Positions 38,474-47,141 of a stretch of DNA of 64,000 bases are shown in pieces. Below the pieces are notes generated by a model that did not search any database, was not told the DNA's origin, and saw only the letters and a program-made list of their open reading frames with translations. The position numbers and the translations under genes were made by a program. Positions within the stretch are counted from its first letter, which is position 1. Every line of letters starts with the position of its first letter. Where the stretch lies: assembly GCA_030442035.1 (NCBI GenBank), contig JAUJEA010000005.1, positions 62,001 through 126,000 of the forward strand. Reading direction: 5' to 3'. This stretch comes from Splendidivirga corallicola. GTDB taxonomy: Bacteria; Bacteroidota; Bacteroidia; Cytophagales; Cyclobacteriaceae.

Positions 38474-38503
38474 AAAGGAAGCTGAAAAAAAACAGCTTCC
38501 TTT
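38474..38503 (+). terminator. Terminator of pgk
   Basis: A perfect 11-bp stem (AAAGGAAGCTG at 38474-38484 with CAGCTTCCTTT at 38493-38503) with an A8 loop begins 10 bases after the stop codon. The T-tail is short. Confidence 0.75.
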
Positions 38504-38614
38504 CACAACCATCCCATTAATTATGACTACTGTCAAAACTCTTAAATGATGTTCTGACCTATAAGTTCATAATCCTTATCTATAATTCTTTTAATTTTGT
38601 TTTCTCGTCAACAA

Positions 38615-38926
38615 CTAAGCACAGTCTCCCAAATATTGTATTGATTTCATATTGAAGTGATTGTCGTAGACTTCCTTCCAACCATTCTCATACATCACAA
38701 CAATGTCATCATCAGCCAATACCTCTTTCAGGTTGAGAAAAACTTCATGGCAAATCAGGTTGAATTGCGGATCATACACCTCCAGCCAACCACCTTTTAA
38801 TCGAACTACTATAAAATTCTCTCCCTCTATAACGCCTTCCAGGCCATCGAATCGATGAAGGTTCGTAACCTGATTGACCTCATCGCAAATTTCCACCCAG
38901 CCATCTTCTGTAATTTTTAATTTCAT
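38615..38926 (-). CDS. Small protein with three GWxE[VI]xD repeats, unknown function
   Basis: A 103-residue cytoplasmic-looking protein with no signal peptide. Three copies of a short pattern are spaced about 36-40 residues apart: GWVEICDEVNQV, GWLEVYDPQFNLI and GWKEVYDNHFNMK, each preceded by an acidic strand such as DDIVVMYEN. This suggests a small beta-repeat fold, loosely like one turn of a propeller or WG-type repeats. I do not recognise a family. It is followed on the same strand by nothing obvious; a 41-codon ORF lies just upstream. Confidence 0.7.
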   Translation of the reverse strand: MKLKITEDGWVEICDEVNQVTNLHRFDGLEGVIEGENFIVVRLKGGWLEVYDPQFNLICHEVFLNLKEVLADDDIVVMYENGWKEVYDNHFNMKSIQYLGDCA

Positions 38927-38954
38927 AGCAAATGATTTTTATATGTATCCGGTT

Positions 38955-39080
38955 CTATTCGTTATGATAATCCTTAAACAAAATCTTAAACAGTAACAAA
39001 GACGAACCCATTCCAGCAAGGAACAATACAATGATGAATAATATGTTTTGTAATGCAGTCATTTTTTCTATATTCTTCAT
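38955..39080 (-). CDS. Candidate 41-residue single-helix membrane protein
   Basis: An ATG-started ORF (second in-frame ATG ending at 39062) encodes MKNIEKMTALQNILF... with a hydrophobic core IIVLFLAGMGSSLLLF, then a basic/acidic tail KILFKDYHNE. Charge distribution and a 20-residue helix look like a genuine small inner-membrane protein. It lies 28 bp upstream of the repeat-protein start on the same strand. There is no homology evidence. Confidence 0.45.
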   Translation of the reverse strand: MKNIEKMTALQNILFIIVLFLAGMGSSLLLFKILFKDYHNE

Positions 39081-39563
39081 CAGATAGTTCCAAACTTGGT
39101 GCCAAAATCAAAATCACCATTTTTTGATGATTTTAATAGTGTAAAAGCCCCATTTTGGGAATGCCATTTCTTTTCGGGAAAATTTCAACAGTTCCAGGTC
39201 GTTTCCGCCTCTTGGAAACATCCTGCTAACGCCTCATATCACAAAATTTGCTTCAGGTAAGCGTTTTGAGGCCAATTAAAGTGGGAGTCAAACAGATTGT
39301 TAAATTAAGTGCTAGAATAAAATCGTACAATCAATTTCACTTCAGTATATTACCCGATACTTAAAAGTTATTCATTTTAATCTTTTAAAATCAATCCAAA
39401 CTATTCCCCTTTTTAATCGTGCGATTTGACTGTCGCACTCCTTGCAAAAAAGCTTTTATTTCTAGTTTTTAGATATTTTGGATGTCTACAAATTATATTT
39501 ACAATTGATTGCTAGTCAATTACAGGGATTCAACATTTCACATAAACTCAAACCTATCGCAAA
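39081..39563. other. AT-rich intergenic region before the S9 peptidase
   Basis: No gene is visible. It must contain the promoters of the small minus-strand ORF and of the peptidase; a box TATATTTA at 39494-39501 is a weak -7 candidate without a properly spaced TTTG. A short inverted repeat GTGCGA/TCGCAC occurs at 39419-39438. Nothing else stands out. Confidence 0.4.
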
Positions 39564-42404
39564 ATGCCTAAAACATTACAATTCATTTTAATCTTAGTGT
39601 TTTTCTCCAATTTAGTATTGGCACAAAACGCTCATAAGAAAAGTTTGGACCATGATGTCTATGATCATTGGACAAACATTAGTGAAAATGCTATATCCAA
39701 TGATGGGAAATGGATCATCTATGCACTAACTCCCCAAAAAGGAGAGGCTACATTTAAAATTTACAGTGCTTCAAAGAATAGCCATAAAAGCATTCCAAGG
39801 GGGAGTAATGGCATTATATCCCATGACTCCAGGTTCGTAATATTTAAAATAGCACCTCAATTAGATACCCTTCAAAATCTAAGAAGACTTAAGAAAAAAG
39901 AAGATGAATTGCCAAAAGATTCATTGGGTATTTTCAATTTGGCTACTTCCAATCTTACAAAGGTCCCAAGAGTAAAATCATTCAAAGTACCAAAGAAAGC
40001 AGATGGTTGGCTGGCATATCAACTTGAGAAGGAGCCGGCTCAAAAAAAAGATACAACCAATAAATCGAACGATCAGGAAAAAAATAAAGCAAAAAAAGAA
40101 GAAAAAGTTGATAACAAAAAAAAGAAGAAAAAGAATGGATCTACACTCGTTGTCAGGAATCTCTTGAATAGTGAGGAAAAGAAATTTGAATTTGTTACAG
40201 CCTATAATTTCACTGAAAATGGTAAAAAACTAATATTGGCAAGTGAAGGGAATGATTCCACATTCATGTCGGGAGTTTATGTTTATCATTTAAATAATGG
40301 GACCCTTAAGCCTTTGCTAAGATCCGAGGGTAAGTTTAAAGAACCTATCTGGGATGAAGCAGGTCAGCAAGCCTCTTTTTTAGCTGATCTCGATACTTCA
40401 AAAGCTAAAATAAGATATTTCAATCTGTATTATTGGAATGAAAATCTGGATTCAGCTAAACTGGTTGCTGATACCACAAAGTCAATCGTTCCAAAAAACT
40501 GGTTGGTAAACCATCATACGCAGCCTTCTTTTTCAAAAAATGGGAAGCATCTTTTCTTTGATCTTGCACCAAAGCCAGTTTTGCCGGATACCACTTTGTT
40601 ACCTGAGGAAATTGTGGATGTTGAGATCTGGAGTTGGAAAGATCAGAAGCTTTACCCTCAACAAAAAGTTGAATTGGAAGATGAAAAGAAACGTGGTTAT
40701 GCTGCCTTATTGGAAACAAGCGACTTTTCTCTCACTTTATTAGGAACTGAAGAAGTAGCACAAATTATATTAGGTGATGAAGGGAATGCTTCAGTGGCCC
40801 TTGGAGTTTCCGAACGACCGTATCATAAATTGATATCGTGGGAAGGTTTCCCTTTATACAAAGACATCTATGTAGTAGATGCTAAAACCGGAGAGAAGAA
40901 TTTGGTAAAGAAAAAGGTTAAGGCAAACGTAAACATTTCACCTAAGGCCAAATACTTGTATTGGTATGATGTCGTAGATACGGCGTGGTATACTTACTCA
41001 ATCAGCAAACAGGAAATCCACCGAATTAGTAACAATACTAATGTAAAATTCTACAATGAGTTATTCGATACACCTGACTTTCCAAGACCCTATGGTATAG
41101 CCGGATGGACTAAAGATGATGATGCTGTTTTAGTATATGACCGATATGATATATGGCAATTTGATCCGCTAGGGGAAAAGCCTCCTACTCGATTGACAAA
41201 TGGAAGAGCGCAGCAAATACAATTCAGATATATTCAGCTTGATCCGGAGAAGAAAAATATTGATCCAAAAGAACCGCTTCTTTTGCATGCATTTAATGAG
41301 GAAAATAAACAGGAAGGTTTTTATTCTTACTCTCTTACTTCAAGGAAGTCTCCTGCAAAACTATTAATGGATGACTTCAGGTTTAACTTTATCAGTAAGA
41401 GCAAATCAAGTGATGATATTATTTTCACCAAAGAAAGTTTCAGAGAATTCCCGGATATCCATCTTTCAAATCTAAAATTCAAAGCAACTAAAAAAGTTTC
41501 AGGAGCTAATCCTCAGCAGAATAATTATTACTGGGGAAGTGCTGAACTAATGAAATGGAATTCATTGGATGGTGTTCCTTTGGACGGATTGCTATTTAAG
41601 CCGGACAATTTTGACCCTACCAGGCAATATCCTTTAATGGTATATTTTTATGAGAGAAACTCTAACAATCTGCATGACCATCGTGCTCCCCAACCTTATC
41701 GATCAATAATAAATATTACCTTCTACGCAAGCAGAGGTTATGTTGTCTTTGTTCCTGATATTCCTTACAGAACCGGATATCCGGGAGAAAGTGCCAAAAA
41801 TGCTATTTTACCAGGAGTCACCGCACTTATTGATAAAGGTTTCATTGATGAAAAAAGAATTGGCGTACAAGGACATAGCTGGGGTGGTTATCAAATTGCT
41901 TATCTTGTAACCAAGACCAATATCTTCAAAGCAGCAGAAGCAGGAGCACCTGTTTCGAATATGACTTCGGCCTATGGCGGCATTCGATGGGGAACCGGCT
42001 TGAGCAGAATGTTCCAATATGAAAGGACTCAAAGCAGAATAGGAGGAACACTCTGGGAATATCCTATGAGATATATTGAAAATTCACCGCTGTTTTCAGC
42101 TGATAAAATACACACACCGATCTTAATGATGCACAATGATCACGATACAGCGGTACCATGGTATCAGGGTATCGAATTTTTTGTCGCATTAAGAAGGTTG
42201 AATAAACCCGTATGGTTAATCAATTATGTGGAAGAACCTCATAATCTAACAAAATATGAGAACAAAAAAGATTGGGCGATCCGGATGCAGCAATTCTTCG
42301 ATCATTATTTAAAAGATGCCCCGCAACCTGTTTGGATGCGTGAAGGATTACCTGCGATAGAGCAAGGTATTAACCAGGGTTATGAGCTAACTTCAGAAGA
42401 ATAG
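39564..42404 (+). CDS. Secreted S9-family prolyl oligopeptidase-like peptidase
   Basis: A 946-residue exported serine peptidase. It has a signal peptide (about 1-20, ending LVLAQ), a beta-propeller-like region (about 30-650) and an alpha/beta-hydrolase domain (about 655-925) with the triad Ser772 in GHSWGGYQ, Asp861 in NDHDTAVPW and His893 in EEPHNL. This fits the acylaminoacyl/dipeptidyl-peptidase group of S9. An unusual Lys/Glu/Asp-rich linker lies at about 163-195 (KKDTTNKSNDQEKNKAKKEE), perhaps a loop between propeller blades. Lacking a T9SS tail, it is probably periplasmic. Confidence 0.92.
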   Translation: MPKTLQFILILVFFSNLVLAQNAHKKSLDHDVYDHWTNISENAISNDGKWIIYALTPQKGEATFKIYSASKNSHKSIPRGSNGIISHDSRFVIFKIAPQLDTLQNLRRLKKKEDELPKDSLGIFNLATSNLTKVPRVKSFKVPKKADGWLAYQLEKEPAQKKDTTNKSNDQEKNKAKKEEKVDNKKKKKKNGSTLVVRNLLNSEEKKFEFVTAYNFTENGKKLILASEGNDSTFMSGVYVYHLNNGTLKPLLRSEGKFKEPIWDEAGQQASFLADLDTSKAKIRYFNLYYWNENLDSAKLVADTTKSIVPKNWLVNHHTQPSFSKNGKHLFFDLAPKPVLPDTTLLPEEIVDVEIWSWKDQKLYPQQKVELEDEKKRGYAALLETSDFSLTLLGTEEVAQIILGDEGNASVALGVSERPYHKLISWEGFPLYKDIYVVDAKTGEKNLVKKKVKANVNISPKAKYLYWYDVVDTAWYTYSISKQEIHRISNNTNVKFYNELFDTPDFPRPYGIAGWTKDDDAVLVYDRYDIWQFDPLGEKPPTRLTNGRAQQIQFRYIQLDPEKKNIDPKEPLLLHAFNEENKQEGFYSYSLTSRKSPAKLLMDDFRFNFISKSKSSDDIIFTKESFREFPDIHLSNLKFKATKKVSGANPQQNNYYWGSAELMKWNSLDGVPLDGLLFKPDNFDPTRQYPLMVYFYERNSNNLHDHRAPQPYRSIINITFYASRGYVVFVPDIPYRTGYPGESAKNAILPGVTALIDKGFIDEKRIGVQGHSWGGYQIAYLVTKTNIFKAAEAGAPVSNMTSAYGGIRWGTGLSRMFQYERTQSRIGGTLWEYPMRYIENSPLFSADKIHTPILMMHNDHDTAVPWYQGIEFFVALRRLNKPVWLINYVEEPHNLTKYENKKDWAIRMQQFFDHYLKDAPQPVWMREGLPAIEQGINQGYELTSEE

Positions 42405-42428
42405 CGGCTCACTTTTATATTTGCTGTT

Positions 42429-42512
42429 ATGAAAATCAAATTGCACAAGGACATCATTACCATGATCATTGTGTTTCTACTGATGGTTATATTATTTGTT
42501 TTTTTCAGATAA
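42429..42512 (+). CDS. Candidate 27-residue membrane peptide
   Basis: An ATG-started ORF 24 bp after the peptidase stop encodes MKIKLHKDIITMIIVFLLMV... ending FVFFR: a basic N-terminus, one hydrophobic helix of about 17 residues and a terminal Arg. It is followed at once by a strong hairpin terminator, so it would be the last gene of the peptidase transcript. There is no homology evidence; it could be chance. Confidence 0.4.
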   Translation: MKIKLHKDIITMIIVFLLMVILFVFFR

Positions 42513-42525
42513 AGCCCTGAAGGTG

Positions 42526-42561
42526 ATTATAGAACCACATTCTTTCTTGTGGTTCTATAAT
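42526..42561 (+). terminator. Strong hairpin terminator after the S9 peptidase unit
   Basis: A perfect 14-bp stem (ATTATAGAACCACA at 42526-42539 with TGTGGTTCTATAAT at 42548-42561) with an 8-base loop, followed by T-rich sequence. It separates the peptidase unit from the YdcF-like gene. Confidence 0.7.
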
Positions 42562-42612
42562 TATTGAAATTTGTTTCTCATTCTTGATCCTAAACCAATA
42601 CATCTATTTGAT

Positions 42613-43380
42613 ATGTTCTTCATTTTGTCGAAAACGGTTTATTTTCTGGCGATGCCGTTGACCATCATTGTTGCGTGTTTTTTGTTGTCCTATTTTTTTA
42701 GAAATATCTTGTTAAAAAAAAGACTATTTCTGCTCGGCACTTTGTTATTGCTTCTTTTCACCAATGATTTCATTATCAATGAATTTCTTCTCATTTGGGA
42801 AGAGTCCCCTACAACAATTAACCAGGTAAAAAATGATTATGACATTGGTATAGTGCTCACCGGCATAACCAATGTGAACAAAAAGCCACATGACAGAGTC
42901 CATTTTAATAAAGGAGCGGATCGTATTTTACATGCACTCCAATTATATAGGGAGGGAAAAATTAAAAGGATCTTAATTTCAGGAGGATCTGGCTCACTTC
43001 TCCGAAAAGATTTCACGGAAGCGCAAGGCCTTCAAAGTACATTGCTAATGGCGGGTGTAAATCCTGAAGACATTATCCTGGAGTCTAATTCCAGAAATAC
43101 TTTTGAGAATGCCAAATTCAGCACGGAACTCATCAAGCAGAAATTTCAAAATCAAAAATGTCTTTTGATCACGTCTGCCTTTCATATGAGACGCAGCAGG
43201 GCTTGCTTTGCTAAGACAGGCTTACCAGTTGATACATTTAGTGTAGATTTTTATACACATGACAGAATGTTTACTCCGGATATTCTAATCCTGCCTCAGG
43301 TAGGAGCACTGTCAAAATGGAATATCCTGATTAGAGAAATACTAGGTGTGCTAACCTACCGAATTATGGGATACATTTAG
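42613..43380 (+). CDS. YdcF/SanA/ElyC-family (DUF218) membrane protein
   Basis: The ATG at 42613 (MFFILSKTVYFLAMPLTII) is preferred to the TTG at 42571; 255 residues. Two N-terminal membrane helices (about 8-30 and 38-55) are followed by a DUF218 domain (about 85-250) with IGIVLTGI, HFNKGADRILHALQLYREGKIKRILISGGSG, ESNSRNTFENAKFS and LITSAFHMRRS. Family members such as ElyC and SanA act in envelope maintenance by unclear chemistry. It starts shortly after a terminator and is convergent with the DsbA-like gene. Confidence 0.87.
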   Translation: MFFILSKTVYFLAMPLTIIVACFLLSYFFRNILLKKRLFLLGTLLLLLFTNDFIINEFLLIWEESPTTINQVKNDYDIGIVLTGITNVNKKPHDRVHFNKGADRILHALQLYREGKIKRILISGGSGSLLRKDFTEAQGLQSTLLMAGVNPEDIILESNSRNTFENAKFSTELIKQKFQNQKCLLITSAFHMRRSRACFAKTGLPVDTFSVDFYTHDRMFTPDILILPQVGALSKWNILIREILGVLTYRIMGYI

Positions 43381-43401
43381 CTGAATGAGTAGTGAGTCCC
43401 T

Positions 43402-43440
43402 AGTATAAAGTCAAGAGATAGACATATTGACTTTAATACT
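43402..43440. terminator. Hairpin between convergent genes
   Basis: AGTATAAAGTCAA at 43402-43414 pairs with TTGACTTTAATACT at 43427-43440, a 13-bp stem with one bulged base and a 12-base loop, between the ydcF-like stop (43380) and the DsbA-like stop (43491). No clear T-run follows, so termination is likely but not certain. Confidence 0.4.
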
Positions 43441-43490
43441 TTGTATAGTGTTACCAGTGGTAAAAAGAATAGAAACATACACTGCTCAGC

Positions 43491-44228
43491 TCAATCAGAG
43501 GTCATAATCTCATTCAACCTTTGGGTCATTTTTTCAGAGGTTGAAAAACCATAGGAAATTGGAAAAATATGCTCTGCGTTTTTTAGTAACACCGAAGGAA
43601 ATCCACTAACACCTAACTGTCTGCTTTCCTGAAAATCCTCTTTAGTTAATCTTTTATATTTATCTGATTGGAAGTGCTCAATGAAAATGGAGAAATCAAT
43701 ACCGAATTTTTCACAAATAGGCTTGTAAAAATCAATATTACCAGGATCTTCATTTTCAACATAAAATCGATGTTGAACCTCTTTAAAAAAATCGAACTCC
43801 TTCTCAGGAAGCATATCTCTAACGATCCTTACTGCACGAGAAGGTGGCTCCGTATCATAGTCGAAATATGCTTTTTTAAATAATTCAAAACTGAATAATT
43901 TACCTGATCGTTGATTTACATGAGTCCAATGCTCCTTCAGGAAAGATTTGAATTCGTCGTTCCATGGATCTCCACCTCCGGGCCTTAACCCTCCCAAAAT
44001 AACCCTGAACTCCAAAGTATCCTTGAATTGGTTTCTAATTTTTTCTATTTCATCGGAAATACCCCAACACCATGAACACATTGGATCTCCTACATAGATT
44101 AATTCTACCCGGGTAGTCGCTGAATTCTCGTCAGTTGAACCTTTATCTATATTTTCGTCGAAATTGCAAACACCACTATCAGCATCACAATTTTGTGAAT
44201 CTGTTATCTTGTTTTTCTTTTCTTCCAT
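43491..44228 (-). CDS. DsbA-family thioredoxin-fold oxidoreductase, cytoplasmic type
   Basis: A 245-residue protein with no signal peptide. The first ~40 residues are acidic and polar with two cysteines (NCDADSGVCNFDENIDKGST). The thioredoxin-like domain starts VELIYVGDPMCSWCWG with active site C-S-W-C; GLRPGGG, the DsbA helical insert (about 95-190) and the cis-Pro loop GVSGFPSVLL follow. It resembles the FrnE/DsbA-like cytoplasmic group. The partner is unknown. It is divergent from the FkbM gene across a 417-bp gap. Confidence 0.87.
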   Translation of the reverse strand: MEEKKNKITDSQNCDADSGVCNFDENIDKGSTDENSATTRVELIYVGDPMCSWCWGISDEIEKIRNQFKDTLEFRVILGGLRPGGGDPWNDEFKSFLKEHWTHVNQRSGKLFSFELFKKAYFDYDTEPPSRAVRIVRDMLPEKEFDFFKEVQHRFYVENEDPGNIDFYKPICEKFGIDFSIFIEHFQSDKYKRLTKEDFQESRQLGVSGFPSVLLKNAEHIFPISYGFSTSEKMTQRLNEIMTSD

Positions 44229-44565
44229 CTTTATTCAAATTATTTCCCAATCGTTCATTTTAAAACCACAAACGAAATATCAAAGTTCTTGTTTACAAAT
44301 ATTTTCTTATCAAGAGCGTTCTTATTCAATTTCGAATTGCATTGATTGGAACTGCTATGATACATTTTTTTGATCATTCCTATAACTGATGCAAGACTAA
44401 TTTTTAAACCTCTGATTCGGGTGAAGCATTTTCCCATCTGGTTATAAATTTTACCTGTTCAAACTTTTATAATTTTTTACTGTATTTATAAAATCTAATT
44501 TTCGTAGAAAATAATCTGGGCTTTTACATAAAAAATGAACAAAAGGAAGAACTATTTAAAAAAAG

Positions 44566-44604
44566 GTGTATATACACATATATGTTTTGATTTTTTTAAA
44601 TTTG
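44566..44604 (+). promoter_or_regulatory. Candidate promoter with overlapping palindromic operator
   Basis: A perfect TAnnTTTG box (TAAATTTG, 44597-44604) lies 41 bases before the FkbM start. The place where a -33 element would be is occupied by a perfect 12-bp palindrome GTGTATATACAC (44566-44577). This could be an operator blocking the -33 site, or chance in AT-rich DNA. The rest of the 44229-44645 gap is AT-rich without a supportable gene. Confidence 0.35.
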
Positions 44605-44645
44605 ATCATTGTTAAGGGCCAAAGAATCAATTTTGACTAATTACC

Positions 44646-45392
44646 TTGGAAAATTTTAGGAAGAAGCTTGGGTTAATCAGATCCATTTTTATTTACTATC
44701 TGAAGCCATTCAATGGAATCAGATTAAGGAGACTGTATTCCCATTTTATTCAAAAGGGAGATCTTTGCTTCGATCTTGGGGCGCATTTGGGCAATCGAAG
44801 TAATGCTTGGTTAAAATTGGGCGCTAATGTGGTGGCTGTTGAACCTCAGCCAATTTGTATAGACTATCTTCAGAAAAAATTCAGGAACAAAAAAGACTTT
44901 ATTTTGGTTGAAAAAGCGGTTGGGGCCACAAAAGGCAAGTCGATTTTGAAAGTTTCAAAACTCTATCCAACCATTAGCACGTTGTCTGAAGAGTGGCAAT
45001 TTTCATACGACAAACCTGCCGATACTCTGGATTATTGGGATGAAGAAATTGATGTTGATGTGACTACACTGGATACATTAATTGATGAATATGGTATACC
45101 CAAATTCTGTAAAATTGATGTTGAGGATTTCGAATGGGAGGTATTGCGTGGATTGTCCCATAAAATTCCGGCATTATCCTTCGAATTTTTCCCGGCTAAA
45201 ACTCAAAATGCTATTCTTTGTTTAAATAAATTAAAGGAATTAGGTGAATATGAATTCAATGTATCCTATGAAGAAAATTTAACTTTTGTCTATAAAAAAT
45301 GGTTAGACTATCAAAGCATTATCACTTTTATGAAATGTTACGACAAAGAAATTTCAGGAGATATTTATGCCAGAATCAGACAAAATAATTAA
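44646..45392 (+). CDS. FkbM-family methyltransferase
   Basis: A 248-residue SAM-dependent methyltransferase. The FkbM pattern is clear: CFDLGAHLGNRSNAWLKLGANVVAVEPQP (motif I and the acidic ribose-binding end), VTTLDTLIDEYGIPKFCKIDVEDFEWEVLRGL, and SFEFFP. The start must be TTG at 44646, because a stop lies at 44634 and no ATG intervenes. FkbM enzymes usually O-methylate sugars or polyketides. It precedes RibA by 128 bp and may belong to the same pathway, though the gap allows a separate transcript. Confidence 0.88.
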   Translation: MENFRKKLGLIRSIFIYYLKPFNGIRLRRLYSHFIQKGDLCFDLGAHLGNRSNAWLKLGANVVAVEPQPICIDYLQKKFRNKKDFILVEKAVGATKGKSILKVSKLYPTISTLSEEWQFSYDKPADTLDYWDEEIDVDVTTLDTLIDEYGIPKFCKIDVEDFEWEVLRGLSHKIPALSFEFFPAKTQNAILCLNKLKELGEYEFNVSYEENLTFVYKKWLDYQSIITFMKCYDKEISGDIYARIRQNN

Positions 45393-45520
45393 GAATATGA
45401 GCATCAATTAACTCACCGGATCTGTAACCTTTGAGGTGCACACTCATCCAATAAGTTAAGAGAAATGATGAATTATTGATGCTTAGTAAAACATTCCAAA
45501 TTAAGATATAAGTTCTAAAA

Positions 45521-46162
45521 ATGAAGAATGCTCGTGCGATAACAATGACTGTAAATAAGAAAGGAAATGGGTCAATAAGCCTTGTCAGAACCAAACTTCC
45601 GACCAAACACGGTAACTTTGAAATGTATGCCTATAAAAGTGAGTTTTATCAATTTCCCCACATTGCATTAGTCCGGGGAGCAATTGATCCTGAGAATGCT
45701 CAAAATGTAAGAATACATTCCGAGTGCATGACCGGAGATCTTTTTGGTTCACTGAGGTGTGAATGTGGGGAACAACTAAATCACGCATTGAAATACTTTG
45801 GAGAAGAAGGTGGTATATTGGTTTATATGCGCCAGGAAGGAAGAGGTATAGGATTGGTGAATAAAATGCATACCTATAATTTACAAGATAAGGGATACAA
45901 CACAAGGGAAGCCAATGTCATGCTTGGATTTCACCAGGATGCCAGAAACTATGACGAGGCTATTGAGATTTTGAATGATCTTGGGGTTAAAAGAATAAAG
46001 TTAATGACCAATAACCCTGAAAAAATTAAAAGTTTCAAAGATTCAGCTATTGATGTGATTGAACGAATTCCTATCGAAATGCCTCCTCACGACGAAAATA
46101 AAGGTTATCTTAAAACCAAAAAAATAGAAATGGGTCACATTTTCGATTCAATTAAACTCTAG
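45521..46162 (+). CDS. ribA: GTP cyclohydrolase II, stand-alone
   Basis: Converts GTP to 2,5-diamino-6-ribosylamino-4(3H)-pyrimidinone 5'-phosphate, formate and pyrophosphate. The 213 residues contain the zinc site HSECMTGDLFGSLRCECGEQL (three Cys), the catalytic YMRQEGRGIGLVNK, and LGVKRIKLMTNNPEK. The RibB domain that is usually fused in Bacteroidota RibA is absent. It is followed by pathway-like genes at 10, 3, 8 and 9 bp spacing, none of them ribE or ribH, so it is probably a dedicated paralogue rather than the housekeeping riboflavin enzyme. The symbol denotes the enzyme family. Confidence 0.9.
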   Translation: MKNARAITMTVNKKGNGSISLVRTKLPTKHGNFEMYAYKSEFYQFPHIALVRGAIDPENAQNVRIHSECMTGDLFGSLRCECGEQLNHALKYFGEEGGILVYMRQEGRGIGLVNKMHTYNLQDKGYNTREANVMLGFHQDARNYDEAIEILNDLGVKRIKLMTNNPEKIKSFKDSAIDVIERIPIEMPPHDENKGYLKTKKIEMGHIFDSIKL

Positions 46163-46172
46163 TGATATCAGT

Positions 46173-47138
46173 ATGAAAGTAGGAATAGAGCTCATATGGT
46201 CCTCTTTATTGGAACTTAAGCAAAAGTTAAAATTGCTTGATAAACCATTCCTACATGCCGTTATTCATTACTATAAAAACGGTGATTTTGAAATTACAAT
46301 AAATGAATCAGAGAAGGTTGAAGATAAGGCTCAATGTTTAGTTATTTCCACCTCCGAGAGTATCGGCTTGAAGGGGGAGCATCTCTTCTTTTTATCAAAT
46401 AACTTACTGGATATACAGGTTGCTTCTTGTCGGTATTTCGGTGAGGAGCAAATCAATTTTCTAAAATTGTATCTTCCTTATGTAATCCTGCCGATCAGGG
46501 CAAAAAAAATGAAAAGGGCGGTAGCCATATCGCATTTTGCACAGTCGCTGGATGGAAAAATTGCCACCATTGATGGGGAATCCAAATGGATAGGAAATCA
46601 GGAAAATCTCATACACGCCCACAGGATGCGCGCTTTATGTGATGGAATTCTCATCGGCAATCATACTTTAAAAAATGATGATCCTGCGCTTACTGTAAGA
46701 GAAGTGAAGGGAGAAGACCCTATAAAAATTGTTGTTGGAAATTCCGATCTTCCAAATTTCAGAAAACTGAGTAGAAACAATGGAAAAGTGATATATATAA
46801 CCTCAAGAGGAGATATCAGAAGTAATGGCATACAGGTGATTCACACCGCAGATAAAAATGGTGAAATACTGTGTGAAATGATGCTACGGAAATTATATCA
46901 ACAAGGAATTGACACAGTATACATTGAAGGAGGAGCTGTAACCGCTTCTAATTTTCTGAAAGAGCAGGCTATTGACATTGTACAGTTACACATTGCTCCT
47001 TTGATCATGGGATCAGGCATTACAAACTTCAGTTTACCGGAAATCAAGTCAATAGACGATTCCATAGCTTTCAAAAAATTTCATTTCACACCAGTGGGAG
47101 ACCATATCATGTTTACAGGTGAAGTAATCAGAACTTAA
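46173..47138 (+). CDS. RibD-type pyrimidine reductase with novel N-terminal extension, no deaminase
   Basis: 321 residues. The C-terminal ~210 residues are the RibD reductase/DHFR-like fold: ISHFAQSLDGKIATIDGESKWIG, MRALCDGILIGNHTLKNDDPALTVRE, VYIEGGAVTASNFL and LHIAPLIMGSG. The N-terminal ~110 residues (IELIWSSLLELKQKL, YKNGDFEITINESE) resemble nothing I recognise and do not carry the zinc deaminase HAE/PCxxxGRTPPC motifs. Expected chemistry is NADPH reduction of the ribosyl group in the RibA product or a related intermediate. It starts 10 bp after RibA. Confidence 0.85.
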   Translation: MKVGIELIWSSLLELKQKLKLLDKPFLHAVIHYYKNGDFEITINESEKVEDKAQCLVISTSESIGLKGEHLFFLSNNLLDIQVASCRYFGEEQINFLKLYLPYVILPIRAKKMKRAVAISHFAQSLDGKIATIDGESKWIGNQENLIHAHRMRALCDGILIGNHTLKNDDPALTVREVKGEDPIKIVVGNSDLPNFRKLSRNNGKVIYITSRGDIRSNGIQVIHTADKNGEILCEMMLRKLYQQGIDTVYIEGGAVTASNFLKEQAIDIVQLHIAPLIMGSGITNFSLPEIKSIDDSIAFKKFHFTPVGDHIMFTGEVIRT

Positions 47139-47141
47139 TCC

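Noticed and set aside
44255-44437. 60-codon minus-strand ORF in the gap before the FkbM gene
   Set aside because: Low-complexity Lys/Asn/Ser composition as expected of AT-rich non-coding DNA, no recognisable motif, and no operon context.
45376-45606. 76-codon minus-strand ORF between FkbM and RibA
   Set aside because: It overlaps the RibA coding region on the opposite strand and lacks supporting features.
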